Positions 24,131 to 35,100 of a DNA stretch of 64,000 nt are shown here, piece by piece; the stretch's first letter is position 1; each line of letters begins with the position of its first letter. Position numbers and translations under genes: made by a program. The DNA comes from Acanthococcus lagerstroemiae (taxonomy: Eukaryota > Arthropoda > Insecta > Hemiptera > Eriococcidae). The notes below the pieces were generated by a model, which was not told the origin of the DNA, did no database searches, and worked only from the letters and a program-made list of their open reading frames with translations. The stretch lies in NCBI GenBank assembly GCA_031841125.1, contig CM063107.1, forward strand, positions 63,809,814 to 63,873,813, written 5' to 3'.

Positions 24131-24334
24131 TCAGACTGACACCTTGACATCAACCAGGCCGTCGAGGAAAAGCAGCTTGTTGCCCTTTCTTCGCAGGTAC
24201 TTCACTGACTCCTCGTCGATACCCACCGCCAGAAGTGTACCTTTCGGTTCCTCCCTGCAATGGGCAACGTACCAGGACCCAGCAAACAGCCCCTGATTTT
24301 GTAGCTCTTGCTCATAGATACATTGATTGAACAT
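24131..24334 (-). pseudogene. LINE C ORF1 C-terminal fragment
   Basis: The short frame reads LQNQGLFAGSWYVAHCREE, GTLLAVGIDEESVKYLRRKG and LDGLVDVKVSV before its stop, 28 bases upstream of the ORF2 start. It resembles the last part of the gag-like ORF1 in R1-type LINEs, where a GIDExSxxxLR segment precedes the end. The rest of ORF1 is absent, so the element is 5' truncated here. Confidence 0.5.
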
Positions 24335-24521
24335 TTTGGCAATAATAATAGACAGTTAGAGCAGCTACAAAAAAAAAAATCCGATCGATTGAGTGGTTAC
24401 AAAATTGATTTTGGTTAAAAACTTGAAAGCTTCAGGCAAGTTTTTATATTTCTTCAATTTTCCATAAAAATTGTCTGTTTTTCCCGATAAGGTGTTATTA
24501 TTTATTCAGAAAAATTAAAAG

Positions 24522-26065
24522 TAGGGGAGACCGGGGAACAGCAGTGTAACAGTGATCATTAAATTGCTTCATAACACTTTAAAATGTAGCCATTTTGGTT
24601 ACTAGATATTAATGTTAGAAAGGAATCTGTGAAAAAAGAAATGCAATGCCACGACTTTTATCTACACCATAAAATTTTTAATTGATTTTTTGGTCTTTCT
24701 CCGCTATAATTTTAAATATTTTTGAATCAAAATTTTTCTCCTTAAAATATATCCTTTTGACGGTCTAAATATATGATTATTACAAGAAACGTATGCATTT
24801 TTTAATCGAGCAGTACAATTCAGATATGACTTGATAGTTTTTCGACAATATTTCGTACTTAATAGAATGATGTGATGGGGAACAGTGTAACAGTATTTCT
24901 TTCTTCCATACGTCTGTGTACTGCCGTTTATGAAATGTTCTCATTTAGATATGCCCGGTATCCGCTAATTTTTATACAACTGTAGCTAATTTTAATAAAA
25001 CTATATAGCTTGTACGTTGTACCGAGAGATATTTGGATCTATTTTTCAGAAAATCCTGGATTTTTTGCAAGCTCAATGGTACCCTATCAAAGTGTTCATT
25101 TTGGAGTGTGAGTGAACTTGGTAATATTCTTTTTGTAGGGTGTGCCAATTCACTTTTCCTTCTTCTGTATTCCAGAGCGCTTTCGGCTGTTATGCCATCA
25201 TCAGTGGAGTACCCTAAATGAGACTTGTCTCTTGTGGTCCTGTAGTTATAGTCGAGGGTAGTACCATATGGTGAGCCTGTTTAGTCTTGCGTTCCTATTG
25301 GTTGTCTGTGAATATGCAGTCTGTCCAATCAGTGGTTATTGTTATTGGTTGTGTGCTCTGATTGGTTGTCTGTTCAATCCGTGGGTGTTATGTTATTAGT
25401 TGGAATAAGTTCTCACTTTGGAAGTTAGTTGTTGTATTTATTAGGTTGTTTTGTTTTGTTTTTGCCTTTATTATTTCTATTTGTTCTTTTAATTTTCTTT
25501 TTCTTGTGTTGTTTTCTGTGTGTAGGATTTTGTACTTTTCGGTCAATTTGTCATTGTTGTGTCCCTGATCATTGCAGTGTTTTCCAAACAGTGATTTGTC
25601 ATCCTGATTGGACAGACTGCATATTCACAGACAACCAATAGGAATGCAAGACTAAACAGGCTCACCATACGGTACTACCCTCGACTATAACTACAGGACC
25701 ACAAGAGACAAGTCTCATTTAGGGTACTCCACTGATGATGGCATAACTGCCGAAAGCGCTGTGGAATACAGAAGAAGGAAAAGTGAATTGGCACACCCTA
25801 CAAAAAGAATAGTACCCGATCAACTTTTTGGAAGTGTTACACTGTACCCAGGTACTAGGGTACAGTGTAACAAAAATAGTACAAGGTTAAAATAATTTCT
25901 AGATTCTTCAGGTTTTAACTTTTTCAGGCGGTAATAACACCAAAATGTACCTAAAGGCTGTACTGGTATCTTTCAGGTGAGGTGTTGAAGTCTGAATTCA
26001 AAATTAATTTGTAATCCAGAGATCAAAATGGACGAAAAGTGTTACACTGTTTCCCGATCCCCCTA
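24522..26065. mobile_element. M2 TIR element, copy 1 (1.54 kb), carrying a second element
   Basis: The left end TAGGGGAGACCGGGGAACAG mirrors the right end CTGTTTCCCGATCCCCCTA. GTGTAACA words follow the left TIR and precede the right one. The TA at each tip may be a TA target duplication. The same TIR recurs at 35535 and 40156. The interior is AT-rich and non-coding apart from a nested inverted-repeat element at 25125-25811. Confidence 0.7.
25125..25811. mobile_element. Element with 208-bp terminal inverted repeats, nested in M2
   Basis: 25125-25332 and 25604-25811 are inverted copies with few differences. They start TATTCTTTTTGTAGGGTGTG and share blocks such as GCCATCATCAGTGGAGTACC, GACAAGTCTCATTTAGGGTA and GACAACCAATAGGAA. 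The 271-bp centre has AGTTATTGG- and GATTGGTTGTCTG-type words related to the arms. It is a long-TIR or foldback element with no coding region. Flanks carry only a short possible GTA/TA duplication. Confidence 0.75.
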
Positions 26066-27722
26066 CCCACATATATCTAGAAGCTTAACGCTCCTCCAGA
26101 CATGTTAAGAATTCTTTGACACTATTCCAGAGTCGTTTAAGGCTATTTCAGGTTTGATTTATGCTTTCCAGAATTTCTCAGCTTTGATTTGTGCAGTATT
26201 TCGCCAGCAGCGCATTAACCTACTTTTCGTTTTTTGGTTATATGTACATATCTTCGGAAAGGATGACACACAAATTTATAATTGGTAATACGAAAATACA
26301 CAAATAGTACACAATTTTTCTGTATATGTTTCATTCACATCCCTTGTATATGAGATCTTATTAATTTAATGGCTTAAAATTAAAATTAAAAACAGTAAGA
26401 ACCTACAATTCGTTCCACATTAAATTAGAATTTCAGCAAATTCCGTGTAAAATTTACTGAGTAATAAAACTTTTTCGATAGGTGCGCACTCTTATGCAGT
26501 TAATATTACATAATGTGTTAATTAATTCAGCAGAAACGAACCAACGAAGCAAAAGGTTTCTCAAGACCTTGTGATACCCACCGGAAAATTTCATTTGTCA
26601 GTGAAATTCTTTACCCTCCTCCAGAGACTTAGCTCCTCTTTCTAAAAATTAGGTACATTTTATTCTTGTTTCTACTGAAATGGTAGATGAATCATCAATT
26701 CCGACACTAAAAAAACTTCTTTTCCATTCACAAATTCCTTAAATCCTGACAGTGTTATTACGATATCACATTACCTCCCTCGAAACCATTTCAATCCTCT
26801 CCGGAAGTAGGGTAAACATAATAATTTTTTATCCGCGGTCGAAATAAGGCATTAATTTCAAAGTATACACTTTTCTCCAACATAACATACCCCAAGGTTC
26901 GTATACGTGAAGAGAATTTATGGCTTTTATCTTAATAAATTAATAAAGCCGCGAGCTAATGATTTAAAAATTTCAACTTTTACCAAAGAGAGGACCAGAG
27001 CACGGCTACCGAACCTTTTTACTTATTTTACTATAAAGCGGTACTTCCTGCTACAGAGCCGCAGACTTTTTATCATTTTCCGGCGAGTCTTTTGTTCCGG
27101 GAGAGAAAAAAGGAACCGGTGAAAATATTAGAAGAAGGGAAAACGCTATTTCATTTATAACCTTTTTTCAACCGTAAGCTTTCCATTTTGTATGTCCGCG
27201 AATTCGAAACGAAGAAACAAAAGTGCAGTCGCCAACTTGGTCAGCCGGGTTGCTGAGTTTCGAGAAAGAGCGGAACTCGAAATGGTCGAAGAAATTCCGA
27301 GTGTTCAGAATCAAGATGCAGATCGCCCCGTGATTAATTGAACACATTCGTGTGTTGATTTTTGAGAAGATTTCTCGAGACATATTAAGACTTGTTGCCT
27401 TTGTCAAAGTGATGGTGAGTTTCACATAGCAGGTGTAGCACGTAACAAAAGTATCCAAGTATCCATTTGCTACAACCAATAAAATATGAAAATAGTAAGT
27501 CCTCGGATGCTTAGCAGCGCCCAGCAATTTTTCCTTTTAGTATAAGTGAGAACAGTGGCATTGCAACGGAGGGGTGGAGTGTCTGGATCTGACAAATCCA
27601 CTAGAATGATTCGAAAAAATTCAACGAATCCGTAACGTTCATTAGATTCAAATCACTGATACGAATCTAATTCCCCAAAGCGGATTCGAATCAATTTTTT
27701 CGGAACTTTTCCAACCTTGCTG
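26066..27722. other. No gene recognised
   Basis: Both strands show only short open frames (26907-27122 plus, 27168-27527 minus) without a family resemblance. No terminal inverted repeats were noticed. It is plain AT-rich spacer downstream of the ENPP gene. Confidence 0.35.
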
Positions 27723-27730
27723 TCCTCCAC

Positions 27731-28252
27731 CAGTGTTGGCAAATTTCCGGAAATGAAATTTTTGACCAGGAATTTTCAACAAATTCCCGGGAACAGGAAT
27801 TCCAACTGGGAATCGTCTGCAGTTTGGATTCAATGCGTTAAAAACATCATTTTTAGACCATTGCCAAACTTTTTTGATAGTAAATAGATCTTGATTCCCG
27901 GGAGAAAGAGAAAACAATAAACAAGTATAGATTTGCAGAAAAGTTGCTCCAAGTCCAATGTCCAAGACTCCAGTAGTTGAATGCCGGGTTTTTTAATTCA
28001 GTGTTCTAAATTCTAATCTTTACTGATTACTGACGTCCGCACATGGAATTGATTTCTCAAATTTTTTTACTTTTTTATCGACACAGTATGCAGAATCCAG
28101 CCTACCAGCGATCAATTCATGAAAACAATTTTTTTATTCCCGAAATTCCCAAAAGTTGGGAATTCCTGGCCAAAATGAACTGGGAATGAAAATCGAATTC
28201 CCGGGAAATTCTTCCCGGGAACGGGAATTGGTAATTCCCGATGCCAACACTG
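27731..28252. mobile_element. 522-bp hAT-type MITE with perfect 8-bp target duplication
   Basis: The ends are CAGTGTTGGCA and TGCCAACACTG, inverted and perfect, and the flanks TCCTCCAC (27723-27730 and 28253-28260) are identical. Next to the TIRs are runs of AATTCCCGGGAA-like words on both sides, giving subterminal inverted repeats (AATTCCCGGG). Non-coding. Confidence 0.9.
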
Positions 28253-28261
28253 TCCTCCACA

Positions 28262-28643
28262 TGTGACCTGGAATCATAAAATGTGCCTCTCGTGCGAAAA
28301 CAGGTTTTCGCGATAAATGAGTGTAAAGATGGGACGGTGGTAGTGGTGCGCACAGATGTATATTGCGTGTACATCTGTGGTGGTGCGTTTACGCGTTGCT
28401 ATGACAATCGCGTTTCGAATTCTTCTCCATCATTCCTCTAGGCCCGTTTCACATAACGCCAGGTAAACGGATGTTCTTAAACTTTGACGTAATTTTTAAA
28501 TGCAATTTGTGGAAAAACTAATGAAGATAGGAAGCTGCGATTTTGTTTCATTCGAAAAAACGTGATTTTTTCTATTAGAATTGTCAAGAAAGTGAAAAAT
28601 GATTTCTTGATACCGGAGGCACATTTCATGATTCCAGGTCACA
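28262..28643. mobile_element. TGTGACCTGG MITE, copy 1 (382 bp)
   Basis: It begins TGTGACCTGGAATCATAAAA and ends ATGATTCCAGGTCACA, with inner GTGCCTC/GAGGCAC also inverted. It is homologous, in the opposite orientation, to 34834-35204 (shared GCAACGCGTAAACGC, CACTTTCTTGACAATTC-type and GCCCGTTTCA blocks). No open frame. It lies just 3' of the ENPP stop and immediately beside the hAT element at 27731. Confidence 0.75.
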
Positions 28644-28890
28644 CGTGGTTCCTCAATTTTCACAGGAGAAACAGATTTAAGTTTTTTCTTCTTTTTTTGT
28701 TTTTCTATTCTGTTTTGTTAAGATGTTTAGATAGGGGGGGGGGAAACACCTACACAGTTCTCGTTAAAAAAAAATTAAGCACTGGCAACGTACTTTAATT
28801 TTCTTAAAAATTGGGGTATTCGAGTAATTTTTTCATATCAATCTGTCGAAGTACGCTAGTTCGTGAAATGAAATACTTCAAAATTTCTTG

Positions 28891-29132
28891 TTAATTATAT
28901 TTTTGGATATTCGGTGAAAAACTTTCATCTAATATCGAGATAATATTCGATAAAGTTCCATTCGGTTTTACGAGAAGCAAAGATTGATCCAGTCCTAATA
29001 TAAATGAGATCAGAGGGTATATATCGATATTCCAGAATATTTCAGGCGCGTGAAACCTCTTGCGAAATACAGGTCCCTTAGCCGCAAAGAACGCGTGCAT
29101 AAGCTTTTCTTCATTGTCGTAGCCGTGATTAC
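28891..29132 (-). CDS. ENPP exon 4 (terminal)
   Basis: The acceptor TTATTTCAG ends at 29133. The first two bases complete the glycine codon left by exon 3. It encodes NHGYDNEEKL, MHAFFAAKGPVF and IDIYPLISFILGL, then PNGTLSNIISIL, and stops at TAA (28891-28893). It contributes the last zinc-binding histidine (H355). The C-terminus stops shortly after the catalytic domain. No AATAAA was seen close downstream. Confidence 0.85.
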
Positions 29133-32100
29133 CTGAAATAAAAACGCGTATGATTTAGATCTTTTAACTCATAACATGCGTTATAGCTCTTTAACCCCTG
29201 CACCAGGCTTAACGGGGTTTAATTCCGCTTTTCCTGGCAAATTTTTTCTTCTGATTTTAATTCTTCATCAGCCAGAAAGAAGGAGAAAAAAAAGAAAACG
29301 TTCTCCAGGTGTAGAATCGAATCTTCTAAACTTTTCTAGGGTTTTCAGTAGAAAGCCTTCGAAATTTAAGTACCTTTAGACAGTTGAATTTTTTTACCTT
29401 TATTTGTTTCATCCTCGAAAGCATTTGGAAGATTCGCTACCAATAGAAAGTTCGCGTTCCTCTTGTTGTTTTTAAAAAACCATCGTTCTGGTATTTCTTC
29501 TCGTTTGTAAACTCGGAACGTTTTCAATCTATTTTGAGCTTCGGTCAAATTTTGATACATTTCTACTTCTTTTCCTGTAACCGCAAATAGCAGATAAAGT
29601 AAATTATTCTTAAAAGCTGGTAAAGTAACGATTTTCTTGATATCAGAATATGTGACCATTATTCATTCAAAACTGTGGTAGAAGCTGTTATACCTTGGTA
29701 CCTGCCAGTTGTATCGTCATCCGCTCTATTTTTAGCGCTCTTACATAGGCGTGTCTGCCTGGTATGCCGAGTGTGCGTGGGCACACTCTACTTTTTCTAT
29801 AATTTTTCTTTCCTCCACTAATATAGTCACGATAATATAAAATGTTATTAATTTTTCATGTTCATTAAAAATTAGAACTAATCCTTGGTCAAACTTTGAA
29901 TTTGCCAAAGTTGCAACACTGACTATCGAAAATATAACTTCAATATTGCTATCGGCTTGGAGCGTTCTTGACTTGTCAGCAGGAGTGGACAATCCTGCTT
30001 TTGGTACATCCTACTCAGAAGTTCCAGACGCGCTTATGCTCTCCTAGCGGTGAAAACGAAAAAGAAATTGGTCTCACAAGTTAGGTACGAGACCTACTCT
30101 TCGTAATGTCACTAGATATTGCATTTTTGAAAATGTATGATTTTGCTGGGCTGAAGTGAATTTTAATTAGATTGAAAGATTTCTATTATGAGGAGGAAAC
30201 ATTTAAAACGTCTGCAATATTTTCAACACATAAGTATCTACAAAGTGTATTCTTCCTAATGACGTATGTAGTTTTAACAGGTATTAATCATAAATACCCA
30301 TATGCGAAAAAATATCTACTTTACAGAATGGTTGTTGTACTTTGGACCTGTTGATAATGGTATTATCATGTTTGCAGGATCAAATTGGCCAGAAGTAAAA
30401 TTGGCAAAAAACGAACGAAAATTATACCAGAAGAACTTTTTGCAGAAAAACTGGCCTTAAAAATGTGATCCCTCTTCTTCGACGTCCTCATCAGAATCTG
30501 GTTATACTCGTATGTAGTATTCAGTGTACAGTACAGATTCGGTCGGGTCTGACTCTTTTGATGAAATTTCCAGTATAAATGTAAAATAAAATTTTTATTA
30601 ATGTTTTTCAATCAATTAACAAAATTATAATATTTTTTTTTTTTGTTTTAAATGTTTTTTAACTTAATAATTATTTTTTAATAAAAAAACTCTCAAAAAA
30701 ACTCAAATAACAAAAAAAATTATTATTCTAAAAATTAATTAATTAAATTTAAATTAAAAAGTATAACGAATTAACTAACGTTTTATTGCTCAGAGAGTAA
30801 TTTTTTTTTTTTGTATAATTTAGAAAAAATACACATGGTCTAAGATACAATACCCACTGGCAGGGCCGGCCACTTCTGTATAGCGGGTGTAGCGAATGCT
30901 ACAAATGGCAACACTGGGGAAATTATTGGTACAATTTGAGGTATGCATAAAGAGAAGCTTCAGCTTTCACTTCGCAAAAGTGAAGTGAAAGCTGCAGAGT
31001 GTAAAAGTGAAGTTTTCGCTCACAAAAAAATGCATCTAGTCCCATGTAGACTTCTTTTCGAAAAACACATGCAGTTATCATTCATCTTCGAGAAGATTCC
31101 TTTGATTTCCGAAGATAATTTTAGAAGAATTTTATCGAAAATATTAAGGAAAAATTTCGGAAAATTTTCGAAGAATTTCATTGGACATCACTGAGAAAAA
31201 TCTCCGATGATTTCAGGAGAATTTTGTTGAAAATTTTGAGGAAAATGTCAAACAATACCCAAGGATTTTATTGGAAATCATCGAGAAATATCTCTGATGC
31301 TTTTTGAAGCATTTCTTCAGAAGAAAGGTTCAATGATTTCCATCCAGAGATTTTCATCCGAAGTTTTTGGGATAAATTACCGATGATTTCCGAAGAATTT
31401 CATCAGAAATGTTCAGGAGAAAATTTCCGATGATTTCCAAGGAATTGTATCAGAAATATTTGAGAGCAATCTCTGATAATTCTCGGATGATTTCATCGGA
31501 AATCTTCAGAGAAAATTTCCAATGTTTTCCGAAAAATTTCTTCGAAACTCTTTCGGTAATTTTTACAGAATTTTATCAAAAATATTTTGGAAAAATCCGA
31601 TGGTTTTTGAAGAATTTTATCGGAAAAAAAAATAATTTCATTGGAAATCATCGAGAAGAATCTCCGCTGATCTTAAACGAATTTTCATCGGAAATTTATT
31701 GAAAAAAATTCAGAAAAATTCCGAAGAATCCCGCCGGAAATCTTTTAAAAGAATTTCCAATGTTTTCCAAAAAATTTTATCAAAATTCTTCGAGAAAATG
31801 TTTCAATAATTTCTGAATAGTAAACATTCAAGGAAAAACTCCAATAAGTTTTGAAGAATTTGATCGAAAATCTTCAAGAAAAATTTCCGACGATTTCCCA
31901 AGAATAATTTCATTGGAAATCAAGAGAAATCTCCGATGATTTTTAAGGAATTTCATCGGAAATTTTTGGAAAAAAATTCCGGTAATTAACAAAGAATTTC
32001 ATCGGAAGTCTTTAGAAAAAATTGTCAATGTTTTCTAAAAAATTTAATCAAAATTCATCGGGAAAATTTTCTGATTATTTTTGAAGAATCTTATAGGAAA

Positions 32101-35100
32101 TGTTCGGGGGAGGGGGGGGCTCCAGTAGTTTTTGAAGAATTTTTTCAAAACTCTTCAGGAAAAATGTTCGATGATCTTCAAAAAATTTCACTGGAAATCT
32201 ACGAGAGGAATCTCCGATGATTTCAAACGAATTTCATCGGGAATTTTTTTTTTTTTTTTTTGGGGGGGGGAATCTGACTCCCGAAGAATTGAGACTATTT
32301 CCCACTCATGCGATGGAATCGGAGATTTTCCCCGAAGATTTTCCATAAAATTTTTCGGAAATCGTTGGAAATTTTTTTTTTTGAAGATATTCTCCGAAAA
32401 TTAGTGGAGATTATTTTCGAAGATTTCCAATGGCATTTTCTTGAAATTATCGGAGATTTGTCAAATTATTTTCGATAAAATACTTCGAAAATTGTGTGTT
32501 GATTTCCGAAGAATTTCATCAGAAATCCTCGGGAAAAATCTCTGGTTCCATCGCACGAGTGAAAAATAGTCTCAATTCTTCGGGAACTATCGGAATTATT
32601 TTCCCCCAAAAAATTTCCGATGAAATTCCTTCAAAATCATCGGAGATTATTCCTAAAGATTTTCGATAAAATTCTTCCAAAAACCATCGGAGTTTTTCCC
32701 AATTATTTTCGATGAAATTCTTCATAAATTATCGGAAAATTTTCCTGAAGATTTTTGAAGAAATTCTTTAGAAAAAATTGGAAATTTTTTACTGAAGATT
32801 TCCAATGAAATTCTCCGGAAAAGATTTCCAAAAACAATCTCCTGAAATTCTTCGAAATGATCGGAAATTTTCCCCTAATATTTCCGATAAAATTCTCCGG
32901 AAATCAAAGGAATCTTCTCGAAGATTTCTGATGAAATTCTTTGGAAATCATCGGAGAATTTCCCCGAAAATTATTTCATCGTTTTGTACGTTTGGTGCGT
33001 TTTCCACCTGTACACCACCGTCTTCGCTTCTTTGAATGATTTTCGATTTAGAAGAAGTTCCTTGGACACATACGTCGGCTGGAAAAACTTGAACAAACAT
33101 TGTTATCTTCGAAGCACTCGCTTCGTTTTATGGAGCGTTCGCTTTGAAGAGAAAGAGAAAGCTTATGCATACAGGAAGCAAAACCTTAAATTTCTATCTA
33201 TCCCTTCGGAGCGACGGCCCTCACTCAGCTCTTTTGCTTCGACGTTAGCGCTTAATTTTTATGCATACGGCCTAATGATACGATGATAAAACGTTATTGT
33301 ATAAAATCAGTGTTGTTTTTTTCGCTACTCATGGAATTATATGGAAAGTGGCCGGCCCTGCCCACTGGTGCGTGGTACGACACCGGCATTGTACCTTAAA
33401 CCAATAAAAAGACATTATTATGTAGTTAATACCCACACTTCAAATGACTGTAGAAAGCTGAAATCTGTTCAGATGCTCAAAGGTTCAAGGTATCATGTGT
33501 AAAAATTTGTGGAGGAATGAGCGCTGGATTAAAATTGGTACCAAGGTACAACAGAGCTTCCCCTACGTAGATGCCTGCTATCCTCCTGTCGTTGCAGAAG
33601 TGAACAGAAGTAAATTTTTGAAAATTTCATAAATTGCACCCCTTCCCTTACCCGATGTGCAATGTTACCCATTTGCAACCCTCAGATTACCGTTAGGTAC
33701 CTGAGTGACTGGTGGGATTTAGTTGCCCTCTAGTTACCCCCGGAAAAGTTGCCACCCTCAGTTATCTACTGATTACCCAGACACTCGTCAGTTACCCGTG
33801 TGATCCCCTTTAGTTACCCGGGTAACTGGCGGGATTTTGCGCATTAGATATAGACACTGAAATTACTTATAGTCACACTACCGTTTTATTAATGCTACTT
33901 TAATTTCGGTTTACCTGGTGTCGCTGCAATTTGTATTATCGGTGAACTACCGCATTTTGTGTACCCGCTATTCAGGATTTCCGTTACATTAGTAACATTA
34001 GAAGTATTCACATCTACCATTCCGTGATCACTTAGGATGATGAGATTTACTTTATCGTCGAGATTTCTGTCTGACAACTGCGTTAAAAAGTATTTCAAAG
34101 TATCCTCAACCCGTTCTAGTTGTTCTTTTACTTGACTAGAATTGGTTCCAAAAGAATGGCCGAGAGAATCTGGTTGCTCGAAATACGCGCAGAGCAAATT
34201 TATCGGTTTTTCATTGTCTAATAACCAGCTCATCATCTTGTCTACTCGTTCTCGCCAAGGTAGTGTCTCATTGAGTCGCTGATAATACGTGGGGTATACG
34301 TTTCTAAATGCAAATTCCGAGCTAGCCCACATCATAACCCCGCTGTGTCTACCATTTCCCGTGAGTTCATTCAAAGTCTGTAGGAATGTACAAAAAAAAA
34401 CGTATATTAGGTTAGTAAACTATCGTAGAATGCTGCAGCATGAAGATCACAGGGGAAGACTGCGGCATACCTGAAAAACTGATTTTACAAGAAAAACGTT
34501 ATTGAAAACAGATTTGCCTACTCCAAAATTACGAACATTTTCGATTACTTTTAGGGTTTCTGCAGGAAAAAACCGTTGGTATTTGGTTCACTTTCTACTT
34601 TATCATTTGTTGAAAAGTTTCGTTTAGCCAACTAATGGAAGCGCCAATGCGGTATTAGCTGCCTACGTAGCCATAAAGATGGAATGTAATCGTGCCTTCA
34701 AAATAGTGCCAATTTCAAATGTGATTCGAAATTCTCCTTTTCAGTCAATATCTTTTGAGTTCCATAGGCAACCACTTCGAATTGTTAGTCAGCGACTTGC
34801 GTGGGCGCCAGTCCGCTGGTAGCTAAACAATAATGTGACCTGAAATCATGAAATGTGCCTCTGGTATCAAAATAACATTTTTCACTTTCTTGACAATTCT
34901 TATAGAAAAAATCACGCTCTTTTGAATGAAACAAATCACAGCTTCCTATATTCATTAGTTTTTCCACAAATTGCGTTCAAAAATTACGTCAAAAGTTTAA
35001 AAACATCAGTTTATATGGCGTTGCATGAAACGGGCCTACAGGAATGACAGAGAACAAAAATTCAAAATGCGGTTGTCATAGCAACGCGTAAACGCATCAC

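Larger units (their letters stand above)
17040..24340 (-). mobile_element. LINE C: R1/LOA-like non-LTR retrotransposon with RNase H, split by insertions
   Basis: Ordered pieces on the minus strand are: the ORF1 C-terminus (24334-24131), endonuclease (24103-about 23400), linker, start of RT (22836-22600), [inserted LINE copies 22600-19370], RT fingers and palm (19369-18563), [262-bp insertion], RT thumb (18284-17943), RNase H (17860-17564) and a zinc-knuckle C-terminus (17441-17094). An RNase H domain after the RT and LQEP/GCDANSRHTIWGS endonuclease motifs place it with R1, LOA and I type LINEs. It is dead: many frameshifts as well as the insertions. The 3' boundary against LINE A near 17040 is not sharp. 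Confidence 0.75.
30861..33360. mobile_element. 2,500-bp hAT-type element carrying a hairpin satellite array, in ENPP intron 2
   Basis: The ends CAGGGCCGGCCACTT and AAGTGGCCGGCCCTG are inverted (left arm AAGTG-facing, 15 bp or more). The flanks CCCACTGG (30853-30860 and 33361-33368) are a perfect 8-bp duplication. About 220 bp of unique sequence lies inside the left end and about 390 bp inside the right end. The left segment has AAGTGAAGTGAAAGCTG-type short inverted words and the right segment a GAAGAGAAAGAGAAAGC run. The middle 1.9 kb is the satellite listed separately. No transposase is encoded, so movement was in trans. Confidence 0.85.

Noticed and set aside
31085..32970. CRISPR-like array of short repeats
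   Set aside because: Repeats and spacers are not distinct, monomers diverge gradually, no cas genes exist and the context is an insect-type intron. It is a satellite.
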